Made by a program: the position numbers and the translations under genes
Shown here: positions 1 to 5,175 of the stretch, piece after piece
Numbering within the stretch: position 1 is the first letter of the stretch
Layout: each line of letters begins with the position of its first letter
The notes under the pieces: generated by a model
Seen by the model: only the letters and a program-made list of their open reading frames with translations
Databases searched by the model: none
What the model was told of the DNA's origin: nothing
DNA from: an uncultured Eubacteriales bacterium
Lineage (GTDB): Bacteria > Bacillota > Clostridia > Peptostreptococcales > Anaerovoracaceae
DNA length: 8,873 nucleotides
Reading direction: 5' to 3'
Assembly: GCA_902766185.1 (NCBI GenBank)
Contig: CACXCQ010000136.1
Coordinates: 1-8,873 of the forward strand

Positions 1-20
1 GCCTTTGCGCGAGAGGAAAG

Positions 21-57
21 TCATGGTTTAGCCGGCTCTGACGCATTGAAACATTGA
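21..57 (+). repeat. 37-bp inverted-repeat unit (degenerate)
   Basis: The arms are TCATGGTTT and AAACATTGA, separated by 19 bp, with 7 of 9 positions complementary. Total length and arm-spacer geometry are identical to the better-preserved units at 584, 657 and 731. The second half of its spacer (CTCTGACGCATTG) also resembles the spacer of the 731 unit. It is followed, 14 bp after its end, by GTTCCTGGC (72-80). Function is unknown. Confidence 0.55.
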
Positions 58-88
58 CTTTTCCTTTTGGGGTTCCTGGCCAGGGAGC

Positions 89-149
89 CGTGTCCAAATC
101 GTGGTGTGACTTCTGTCTGTCCCGCTGCGTGGAGAGGTTGAGGGTAAGC
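89..149 (+). repeat. Truncated third copy (C) of the structured element
   Basis: Positions 92-149 align without gaps to 205-262 of copy A. GTCCAAA starts both segments, TGGTGT lies 12 bp downstream in both, and the stretch 127-149 matches 240-262 at about 19 of 23 positions (GTGGAGAGG, then GG-TAAGC). The 35-bp offset between GTCCAAA and the GTGGAGAGG block is the same in both copies. Sequence after 149 no longer matches, so only the 5' third of the element is present and the stem partner is absent. This is most simply a remnant of a duplication. Confidence 0.6.
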
Positions 150-166
150 ATCGAGCTCAGAAGGAG

Positions 167-175
167 AAATCATGA
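167..175 (+). repeat. Isolated half-site AAATCATGA
   Basis: This is a perfect match to the right arm of the 37-bp units at 584-767, but no matching left arm stands 28 bp upstream (that position reads TGAGGGTAA). It may be the remnant of a decayed unit. It lies about 30 bp ahead of copy A. Confidence 0.3.
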
Positions 176-239
176 AAACTACATCGCAGAATGACTGGGG
201 TCAAGTCCAAACAATGGTGTAAATTGCATTCAACGCGTA

Positions 240-339
240 GTGTGGAGAGGCTGTGGATAAGCAGACCTGCCGGTGGGCAGGTGAGGCAGTGCCTCAGCTG
301 TCCACGGACAGGCGCCGGTTATCCCCAACCTCTCCACAC
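240..339 (+). repeat. Three-branched inverted-repeat structure in copy A
   Basis: An outer 21-position stem pairs 240-260 with 319-339, all but two positions complementary. The first 11 pairs are perfect (GTGTGGAGAGG with CCTCTCCACAC). Inside are three hairpins: ACCTGCC/GGCAGGT (265-271 with 276-282), TGAGGC/GCCTCA (282-287 with 291-296) and CTGTCC/GGACAG (298-303 with 306-311). The stem contains TGTGGATAA at 252-260, a perfect DnaA-box 9-mer, facing the near-match TTATCCCCA at 319-327. Confidence 0.75.
252..260 (-). promoter_or_regulatory. DnaA-box-like 9-mer (TTATCCACA on minus strand)
   Basis: This is a perfect match to the TTATNCACA consensus, lying in the left arm of the branched structure of copy A. 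Its pairing partner at 319-327 is TTATCCCCA, one base from consensus. Binding by DnaA is possible but not shown, because short 9-mers also arise by chance. Confidence 0.4.
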
Positions 340-363
340 CATTACCTCTATGTATCCCGAACA

Positions 364-451
364 ATCCGCCCTGATCACACCGCGCCGGCCGCCGGCCCCC
401 GCATGAGGCCGGTGCGGCCGGCTGAAAAGCGAGCGTGATCAGACGGCGGAC
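364..451 (+). repeat. 88-nt nested palindrome of copy A
   Basis: The stems from outside in are TCCGCC/GGCGGA, CTGATCAC/GTGATCAG (371-378 with 435-442), GCCGGCCG/CGGCCGGC (384-391 with 415-422) and CCGGCC/GGCCGG (392-397 with 407-412), closed by a 9-nt loop. A two-base TG bulge interrupts the right arm. It aligns without gaps to the reverse complement of 841-928, about 68 of 88 identical by hand count. Confidence 0.8.
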
Positions 452-452
452 C

Positions 453-480
453 TCCGTTCGCTCCCTTCTGAGCGAACGGA
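453..480 (+). repeat. Perfect 11-bp hairpin
   Basis: TCCGTTCGCTC pairs perfectly with GAGCGAACGGA across the six-base loop CCTTCT, one base after the 88-nt palindrome. No U-tract follows on either strand, so it is not a standard terminator. The equivalent position of copy B (815-840) has a hairpin of nearly the same size but unrelated arm sequence. Confidence 0.75.
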
Positions 481-583
481 ACCACTCATCACAAGGAACA
501 GATCAGCCCTTTTTGCAGAATCAAAATAATTAAAGAGAAAACGACAACCGCTCACCAGCCCAGAAAATATGATGAACGAAAAC

Positions 584-767
584 TCATGATTTGAACTGTT
601 CTGAAGCACCGAAATCATGACATTTTCGCCTTGAACCCATGGGGCCGCGGGCAGAGTCATGATTTTGCCCCTTCCAACCGATGAAAATCATGAATGCCAC
701 AGTGCTGAGAACCCTTTGGAGAAGAATAATTCATGATTTGAAGCACTCTGAAGCACTGAAATCATGA
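584..767. repeat. Array of three 37-bp inverted repeats (TCATGATTT type)
   Basis: Three units at 584-620, 657-693 and 731-767 each have the left arm TCATGATTT, a 19-bp spacer and the right arm AAATCATGA. All six arms are perfect. Units start 73 and 74 bp apart, about seven helical turns. The spacers of the first and third units share 14 of 19 bases (both contain TCTGAAGCAC); the middle spacer differs. The array lies between the two inverted copies of the structured element, close to their centre of symmetry. It could be paired binding sites for a dimeric protein or short stem-loops; neither is shown. It is not a CRISPR array, because the spacer-equivalents are related and the arms are palindromic partners. 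Confidence 0.8.
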
Positions 768-814
768 CTTTCCCTTTGTCAGTTCCTGGCGACGATTTGA
801 GCTTGGGCAGGATG

Positions 815-840
815 ACCAATCGCGCTAAGGCGCTCTTGGT
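815..840 (-). repeat. Terminal hairpin of copy B
   Basis: Arms ACCAA/TTGGT and GCGC/GCGC are separated by a symmetric two-base mismatch and close on a four-base loop. In the element sense the mismatch reads GA opposite GA, which in RNA commonly forms tandem sheared pairs. It occupies the same place as the hairpin at 453-480 but has different arm sequence. Confidence 0.6.
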
Positions 841-928
841 GTCCGCCACCCGATTGCGTTCGCCTTACAGCTGGCCGCACCGGTCACAAGTGGAGACCGG
901 CGGCCAGCGCGGCGCGATCGGGGCGGAC
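841..928 (-). repeat. 88-nt nested palindrome of copy B
   Basis: On the plus strand GTCCGC and CCCGATTGCG (849-858) pair with CGCGATCGG and GGCGGAC at the other end. Inside, GCTGGCCG (870-877) pairs with CGGCCAGC (901-908) and CCGGTC (880-885) with GACCGG (895-900), leaving a 9-nt loop. It is the ungapped homologue of 364-451 in reverse complement. Confidence 0.8.
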
Positions 929-952
929 TGATCAGGATAAGCAGATATGAAA

Positions 953-1061
953 GCGGGCGGGTGTGTGGATAAACGGCGGCTGCCCGTGGACAGCTGATGC
1001 CGTTCCTCCCAGGCGCATCACCTGCCCACCGCCCGCCTGGTTTTTCCACAAACCCACCCGC
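953..1061 (-). repeat. Branched inverted-repeat structure of copy B
   Basis: The outer stem pairs 953-973 with 1041-1061, also 21 positions per arm, with three mismatches. Internal hairpins include TGATGC/GCATCA (995-1000 with 1015-1020). On the element strand CTGTCC pairs with GGGCAG through one T-G wobble. The primary sequence GGTGGGCAGGTGA is shared with copy A. The arms contain TGTGGATAA (964-972) and a facing TTTTCCACA (1042-1050). Confidence 0.7.
964..972 (-). promoter_or_regulatory. DnaA-box-like 9-mer (TTATCCACA on minus strand)
   Basis: This is a second perfect TTATCCACA in the window, placed in the outer stem of copy B at the position equivalent to the near-match 319-327 of copy A. 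Facing it, 1042-1050 reads TTTTCCACA, one base from consensus. Confidence 0.4.
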
Positions 1062-1206
1062 GGGAACACTGCCTGTCAGGAAGGGCAGAGAAGAATTTAC
1101 ACCACAATTAAGACTTGTTGCGGAACGTGGTGTCCACGAATCGGGTCTGTTGTATTTCTACGCTGCTCGTACTGTCCACAATCTGGGGTACAGTCCAAGA
1201 CCCGTC

Positions 1207-1458
1207 CGTGTTGATTTGCGCTCACCAGAACAGAATCAACACGAAGCAATGTGAATAATCTCCCCATGTCTTCCATTTTGTGCAGGCCGTGTTGATATGT
1301 AATCACGAGTTGGTTTTCAACACGGCTTTGAACGTTTTCCGTGTTGATCCGGGCAATTCTATGAGATATCAACACGGGGAGATCGTTCTGATGGGGTTCT
1401 CGGGAGTTCCTGGCCGCAAAAAATGTTGATTTGCAAGTCGACGGGAAGAATCTACACG
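1207..1458. repeat. Array of four 37-bp inverted repeats (CGTGTTGAT type)
   Basis: Units lie at 1207-1243, 1288-1324, 1340-1376 and 1422-1458. The consensus is CGTGTTGAT, 19 bp, ATCAACACG. The first and third units are perfect, the second has one arm mismatch, and the fourth is degenerate (AATGTTGAT and ATCTACACG) but keeps the exact 37-bp length. Unit starts are 81, 52 and 82 bp apart. Geometry is identical to the array at 584-767, but the arm sequence is different, with both arms changed together. Between the first two units lies TGTGAATAA (1250-1258), another match to the DnaA-box consensus TTATNCACA on the minus strand. No gene is present here. Confidence 0.75.
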
Positions 1459-1488
1459 GAGGCCGGGCTGACCAGCCTTTGCAGACAA

Positions 1489-1535
1489 AAAAGTCGAGAT
1501 ATACCGGATGTTAAAACGCCGGAATCTCGACTTTT
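1489..1535 (-). terminator. Intrinsic terminator of the epimerase operon
   Basis: Read on the minus strand, AAAAGTCGAGAT pairs with ATCTCGACTTTT, with an inner CCGG/CCGG stem, and a run of T residues follows (1487-1492 complement). It lies 18 bp beyond the stop codon of the aldose 1-epimerase gene and marks the end of the leftward operon. Confidence 0.88.
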
Positions 1536-1553
1536 CCTTCCGCGATCAAATCA

Positions 1554-2447
1554 CTAGAACACGCTGATCTCGTAAGATGTGGTATAGACTTCACCCGGGT
1601 CCAGGCGCAGCAGATCTTCCTGCCGGCCGATGTCCTCCACGATGTCTTTGCGGGAGGGGAGTGAGCTCCAGGGTTCGATACAGATGTACGGCGCCTCGGT
1701 CCGGGGCGCATGCCAAAGTCCCAGATAGGGCTGGTCGGGGAAGCGGACCCGCACTCTCGCCCGCCCCGCTTCATCGCAAAGGCTCACGTCTCTGGTCATA
1801 TTCTCCAGGATGATGGCGTCGTTATCGAACAGATGATGATCCAGCGGCAGGATCCGCCCGTCCTGTAACGGGAAGGGGCGCCGCTCGTCCGTGACGAAGC
1901 AGTCATCCGTGAAGATGATGTGCAAAGGCTGGCAGGGGCTTTCGAACCGAATCGCATAGTCATTAAACGATGCGTGCTCTTCGGCCGCCCTGCTTTTGAT
2001 CGGAACGTTGAACCCGGGATGACCGCCGTAGCCGAAAAACATGGTCTTCTCATCCTGGTTCTCGATGATGGCGGTGACGGTCAGAGTGTTTTCCCGGGCC
2101 TGGAATTTCCGGGTCAGCGCGAAGCGGAAGGGATACTGCTTCAGGGTCTCCTCGTTCCAGCAGATCTTCAGGGACACCGCGTCATCCCCCTCCTGCGCCC
2201 CTTCAAAAACCGCGTAGGGCGCGATGCCGTGGATGGGCATCTCGTATTCTTTTCCCTGGAAGATGTACTTTCCCTCCGTCAGCCGGGCCACATATGGGAA
2301 GATGGTCAGGTCGCTGTCTCCCCACCATCTGGCGTCCCGCTGCCAGAGGTATTCCGTTCCCTCTGCGGTGCGCAGGGACTGCAGCGCCGCTCCTCTGGCG
2401 GAGATCTCCGCCGTGATGAATTCGTTTTGAATGCGATACGTGCTCAT
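1554..2447 (-). CDS. Aldose 1-epimerase family protein (LacX-like)
   Basis: This 297-residue protein belongs to the galactose-mutarotase-like superfamily and most resembles the LacX-type branch, whose members interconvert the anomers of aldoses or their phosphates in the cytoplasm. Visible marks are the N-terminal FPYVARL segment (residues 50-56), MPIHG (70-74), the GGHPGFN motif with the expected catalytic His143, and CIEPW near the C-terminus with the expected catalytic Glu258. Length is normal for the family. The frame stays open 70 codons further upstream, but that extension is Arg/Pro/Ser-rich, overlaps the preceding gene and has no family character. The ATG at 2447 is preceded by a purine-rich AGGGAGA box and starts directly with typical epimerase sequence. 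It is the last gene of the operon, 64 nt after tcdA. The exact sugar substrate cannot be told from sequence. Confidence 0.9.
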   Translation of the reverse strand: MSTYRIQNEFITAEISARGAALQSLRTAEGTEYLWQRDARWWGDSDLTIFPYVARLTEGKYIFQGKEYEMPIHGIAPYAVFEGAQEGDDAVSLKICWNEETLKQYPFRFALTRKFQARENTLTVTAIIENQDEKTMFFGYGGHPGFNVPIKSRAAEEHASFNDYAIRFESPCQPLHIIFTDDCFVTDERRPFPLQDGRILPLDHHLFDNDAIILENMTRDVSLCDEAGRARVRVRFPDQPYLGLWHAPRTEAPYICIEPWSSLPSRKDIVEDIGRQEDLLRLDPGEVYTTSYEISVF

Positions 2448-2511
2448 GCCGCTCTCCCTTCTCTCCCTTCTTTTCGTTCTTCCCTTTCGGCTCACCGTAC
2501 CGGCCTGCCGC

Positions 2512-3261
2512 TTACCGCCCGACGATATCGCCAACCACTTCGCCGGCGATGATGAGTCCCACCACAGAGGGCGAGAACGCCGTGGACCCCGGCGGGATCT
2601 TGGCGCGCCGCTCCGGCGCCGTTTCCGCCGGATCTTCCGGGGCCTGCCCGGATGCACCTTCCTTTCCCGGCCGGCGGGGCTGCTCCTGAGAGTAGACCAC
2701 CTTCAGAGAATCGATGCCCCGGTTGCGGCACTCCCGGCGGATCACTCTGGCCAGAGGATCCACGGAGGTTTCATAGATGTCCGCCACCTGAAAAGCGTCC
2801 GGCCTGACTTTGTTCCCCGCGCCCATGGCGGAGATCACCGGGACCCCGGCTGCTTTTGCCGCTTCAATGATGGCCAGCTTGCCGCTGACCGTATCGATGG
2901 CGTCCACAACATAATCGTATTGGCTGAAATCGAACTGATCTTTCGTTTCCGGCAGGAAAAACAACTTATATGGTCTGACCACGCAGTCCGGCGCGATATC
3001 CGCGATCCGCTCCGCAGCCACTTCCACTTTGTCCCTGCCCACGGTGCTCATGGTAGCAATGATCTGCCGGTTGAGATTGGTGATGTCCACCTGGTCATGA
3101 TCGATGAGATCCAGCGCGCCGATGCCGGATCTGGCCAGGGCCTCCACCGCGTATCCTCCTACGCCGCCGACCCCGAACACCGCCACCCGGCTCTCCGCCA
3201 GCCGGCGCATTCCTTCCTCACCATACAGCATCGCTGTTCTGGTAAACTGCTCCTGAACCAT
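2512..3261 (-). CDS. tcdA: tRNA threonylcarbamoyladenosine dehydratase (TcdA/CsdL)
   Basis: This 249-residue E1-like ATP-dependent enzyme is expected to convert t6A37 of ANN-decoding tRNAs into its cyclic form. The nucleotide-binding loop GVGGVG is at residues 30-35, followed by DHD (54-56) and the NLNRQ motif (62-66) that is shared with ThiF/MoeB/UBA proteins. VDAID (119-123), AMGAGNK (145-151) and the C-terminal PSVVGLIIAGEVV (231-243) are typical of the YgdL/TcdA branch. A stretch at about 196-222, rich in Pro, Glu, Gly and Arg, is a variable surface insert. The ATG at 3261 has GGAGAGGA seven bases upstream. It is 35 nt downstream of larE. No CsdA/CsdE sulfur-relay gene is nearby, so partners must lie elsewhere or are not needed. 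Confidence 0.92.
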   Translation of the reverse strand: MVQEQFTRTAMLYGEEGMRRLAESRVAVFGVGGVGGYAVEALARSGIGALDLIDHDQVDITNLNRQIIATMSTVGRDKVEVAAERIADIAPDCVVRPYKLFFLPETKDQFDFSQYDYVVDAIDTVSGKLAIIEAAKAAGVPVISAMGAGNKVRPDAFQVADIYETSVDPLARVIRRECRNRGIDSLKVVYSQEQPRRPGKEGASGQAPEDPAETAPERRAKIPPGSTAFSPSVVGLIIAGEVVGDIVGR

Positions 3262-3296
3262 GTTCGCGTCCTCTCCATTTCTGATGCTCCCGCCGG

Positions 3297-4151
3297 TTAC
3301 TCCTGCTCCTTCGGCAGGGCTTCGTTCATGCTCCCGGTGCGGTACCCCCGCAGATCCAGAGCCACATAGCGAAAACCGATCTCACGAAGCTTTGCGTCCA
3401 CCCTTTCCCGGACCGCGTCCTCCGCAATCCGGGGGATGTCCCGGGGCGCCACTTCGATGCGGGCCACGTCCCCGTGGATCCGGACCCGCTCCTGCCGGAA
3501 TCCCTCTTCCAGCAGCACCTGCTCCGCCAGGTCGACCATGTGCAGCTTCTCCTCGGTGATCTCCTCGCCGTACACGAACCGTGACGCCAGACACGCAAAG
3601 GCAGGCTTGTCCCATGTGGGCAATCCCATCGCTTTAGACAGCTGGCGGATCTCTTCTTTGTAGAGCTTCGCCTCCCGCAGAGGCGCCTTCACGCCAAGAT
3701 CCTCCGCAGCCTTGAGCCCGGGGCGGTAATCCCCCAGGTCATCCATGTTGGAACCTTCCGCCACGTACTCGATCCCCTGCTCCGCCGCGACCCGCATAAC
3801 CTCGCTGAAGATCAGCTTTTTGCAGAAGTAGCACCGGTTTGGGCCGTTGTTCCGGAATTCCTCTTCCTGCAGAGGATCCACCTGACAGACGATCTGCCGG
3901 ATCCCGTTCTCCCTGCAGAAGTCCTGCGCCTCACGGCGCTCCCAGCCGGGCACCATCACGTCCGTGCTGGTCACCGCCAGGGCCTTTTCCCCCAGAACTT
4001 CCCGGGCCGCCGTGATCAGAAAGGTGGAGTCCACTCCACCGGAAAATCCCACCGCAAGGGATCCCAACCCCGCGATGTATTCTTTCAGATCCGCCAGCTT
4101 TTGCTGAAGCTCAGCCGGCAGTTTCTCGATTTCTGTTATCGTTTCGTTCAC
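3297..4151 (-). CDS. larE: ATP-dependent sacrificial sulfur transferase LarE
   Basis: This 284-residue PP-loop protein belongs to the family that adenylylates a pyridinium dicarboxylate mononucleotide and inserts sulfur while building the nickel-pincer nucleotide cofactor of lactate racemase-type enzymes. The PP-loop SGGVDS is at residues 37-42, GSNMDD at 133-138 and GDYRPG at 140-145. Three cysteines fit the family's cluster-binding subtype: the CYFC pair (Cys107, Cys110) and Cys187 in FACLASR. In single-cysteine members the equivalent of Cys187 is the sacrificial sulfur donor. Presence of all three suggests a [4Fe-4S]-assisted mechanism, which is an inference. The start is GTG at 4151, with a GGAGA box six bases upstream; no in-frame ATG fits better. 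No larA, larB or larC is in the window. Confidence 0.9.
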   Translation of the reverse strand: MNETITEIEKLPAELQQKLADLKEYIAGLGSLAVGFSGGVDSTFLITAAREVLGEKALAVTSTDVMVPGWERREAQDFCRENGIRQIVCQVDPLQEEEFRNNGPNRCYFCKKLIFSEVMRVAAEQGIEYVAEGSNMDDLGDYRPGLKAAEDLGVKAPLREAKLYKEEIRQLSKAMGLPTWDKPAFACLASRFVYGEEITEEKLHMVDLAEQVLLEEGFRQERVRIHGDVARIEVAPRDIPRIAEDAVRERVDAKLREIGFRYVALDLRGYRTGSMNEALPKEQE

Positions 4152-4209
4152 TTGATCTCTCCGTCTCCGTTTCCGCGATGATCGCCCCGCGCCGCCAGAA
4201 CCTACTCCG

Positions 4210-4401
4210 TCAGAACAGGAAGTACTTGATGAGGCTCAGCACGATGATGACCCCCAGGATCCCCGCGCCGAAGGATACGCTGTCCTTCATGTTGTGCCGT
4301 CGCACCCGCATGAATCCGAATCCCAGCAAAGCCAGGACCACCGCTCCGGTCCATTTCATTACGCTGGGGTTGGTTGCGATACTATCCAGTGTTTCCATCA
4401 T
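4210..4401 (-). CDS. Small two-helix membrane protein, unknown function
   Basis: This is a 63-residue protein, not recognised. Residues about 16-33 and 45-63 are hydrophobic and should span the membrane. They are joined by a short basic loop (MRVRRHNMKD, 31-40), which by the positive-inside rule should face the cytoplasm. The start at 4401 is supported by a perfect AAGGAG box eight bases upstream; a second ATG follows immediately. The gene begins 14 nt after the stop of the upstream membrane protein, whose stop codon directly abuts this ribosome binding site, so the two are probably translationally linked and may work together. It ends 58 nt before larE. Confidence 0.75.
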   Translation of the reverse strand: MMETLDSIATNPSVMKWTGAVVLALLGFGFMRVRRHNMKDSVSFGAGILGVIIVLSLIKYFLF

Positions 4402-4415
4402 TGTTCTTTCTCCTT

Positions 4416-5144
4416 TTAGCGCGGGCGCACGGTAAACGTTTGTCCCAGTGAGGTGTAGACCAGGTCCTCTTCCTCTTCTTCCTCGATCAGCTGGGCCGCG
4501 GCTTCCTCCTCTAGCTTCTTCCGGCGGCGGTGCTCCCTGCGGGCGAACCAGATCACCACCGAGCCGATCGCGATCAGCGTGAAGCAGCCCAGGATCAAAG
4601 ACTTGAAATGGGCGTATCCTGCCCAGAAGATCCCCAGCAGAAGATCCGCCAGCCACACGGCTGCCGCCGCGATCAGGATCCACTTGATGGAATGCCGGTT
4701 CAGGATCTTTTTGATGGGCAGATCCGGGAACATGGCTTTCGCTGTAGCGGTGAATGCTCCCGCGATCACCACCGCGATGAGGGCGAAGCCCAGCAGCCAG
4801 TGCAGGATCGGGGAAAGCCCGGTGAACAGCAGGCTGCCGCCCATGACGAGCAGGTGCCCGATGAACCAGAAGGGCAGCACGAACAGAGCCCGCACCGCCA
4901 GGGGCAGATGCAGGATCCACTCCCGCACAGGACCGCTCTTCTGCGTCTCCGCGGCCTTTTGCTTATCTTCATCTGTCGCCCCCGGATCCTGATCGTTCTC
5001 CAGATCCACGAACTGGACGTGGGGTTCCACGGCCGAGTCCTGCTGAAGCAGATCCGCCGGGTTGTCAAAGGAGGCATCCACCGCCGCGCCCGATGCCGCG
5101 ATGGTGGCCGCCACCGCGGCGGCGACTTTCTTTTTGTTATCCAT
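4416..5144 (-). CDS. Multi-pass membrane protein of unknown function
   Basis: The protein has 242 residues and is not recognised. It opens with a basic then Ala-rich hydrophobic segment (KKK at 4-6, then about 7-22) that looks like a signal peptide or anchor. An acidic, charged linker follows (about 26-72), then four probable transmembrane segments near 82-101, 104-135, 153-173 and 182-201. The C-terminal tail is highly charged, with a basic cluster (RREHRRRKK, 202-210) and six consecutive Glu residues (221-226), so it is probably cytoplasmic. The ATG at 5144 has a strong AGGAGG box upstream. It is the first gene of the five-gene leftward operon, behind a probable promoter at 5176-5217. Nothing in the sequence points to an enzyme active site. 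Confidence 0.78.
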   Translation of the reverse strand: MDNKKKVAAAVAATIAASGAAVDASFDNPADLLQQDSAVEPHVQFVDLENDQDPGATDEDKQKAAETQKSGPVREWILHLPLAVRALFVLPFWFIGHLLVMGGSLLFTGLSPILHWLLGFALIAVVIAGAFTATAKAMFPDLPIKKILNRHSIKWILIAAAAVWLADLLLGIFWAGYAHFKSLILGCFTLIAIGSVVIWFARREHRRRKKLEEEAAAQLIEEEEEEDLVYTSLGQTFTVRPR

Positions 5145-5175
5145 TTCTGTCCTCCTGTATTTTCTCCTTAAAGCA

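Larger units (their letters stand above)
201..480 (+). repeat. Structured element, copy A
   Basis: In order it contains a conserved lead block (201-224, CAAGTC, seven variable bases, then TGGTGTAAATT), a three-branched stem structure (240-339), a 24-nt linker, an 88-nt nested palindrome (364-451) and an 11-bp hairpin (453-480). Every one of these modules recurs in the same order, reverse-complemented, at 1117-815, and the 24-nt linker length is also the same. No open reading frame with coding character or ribosome binding site is present. I see no clear -10/-35 box directly upstream and no stem-plus-U-tract at the 3' end, so transcription is not shown. It could be a structured RNA, a cruciform-forming DNA element or a non-autonomous repeat. 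No known family is recognised. Confidence 0.7.
815..1117 (-). repeat. Structured element, copy B (inverted)
   Basis: Read on the minus strand from 1117 to 815, it has the same modules in the same order as copy A: the lead block (1117-1094, CAAGTC then TGGTGTAAATT), the branched structure (1061-953), a 24-nt linker (952-929), the 88-nt palindrome (928-841) and a terminal hairpin (840-815). Stem arms differ from copy A mostly by paired changes that keep complementarity. The gap between the lead block and the branched structure is longer (32 versus 15 nt), and the middle hairpin loop is 14 nt rather than 3. There is no coding signal. The strand given is that of the element sense relative to copy A; actual transcription is unknown. 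Confidence 0.7.

Noticed and set aside
13..22. GAGGAAAGTC, resembling the conserved core of RNase P RNA
   Set aside because: The match stops after ten bases, the following sequence differs from the family, no other RNase P core parts are found, and the end is part of a 37-bp palindrome unit.
1098..1134. Further 37-bp palindrome unit (ACACCAC with GTGGTGT)
   Set aside because: Only seven central arm positions pair, the arms differ from both arrays, and the left arm belongs to the conserved lead block of copy B.
1188..1220. Possible fourth copy of the lead block (AGTCCAA then GTGT)
   Set aside because: The spacing between GTCC and GTGT is 15 rather than 12 bp and the remaining bases do not align.
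191..1375. Several short open frames of 60-92 codons on both strands in the left region
   Set aside because: They cross the inverted repeats, have low-complexity Arg/Pro-rich translations, lack convincing ribosome binding sites and overlap one another.
584..1458. CRISPR array
   Set aside because: Repeats are pairs of inverted 9-bp arms, spacing between units varies from 52 to 82 bp, and intervening sequences are partly related; no cas genes are present.
1..1488. Main chromosomal replication origin
   Set aside because: DnaA-box matches are few, no clear AT-rich unwinding region stands beside them, and no dnaA, dnaN, rpmH or gidA genes are near. A secondary DnaA-binding role stays open.
2448..2657. 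70-codon N-terminal extension of the epimerase
   Set aside because: It overlaps the tcdA coding end, is Arg/Ser/Pro-rich with no family similarity, and the internal ATG at 2447 has a proper ribosome binding site.
2431..3369. 312-codon open frame on the plus strand
   Set aside because: It is antisense to tcdA and the epimerase start region, His/Arg/Pro-rich, and has no family features.
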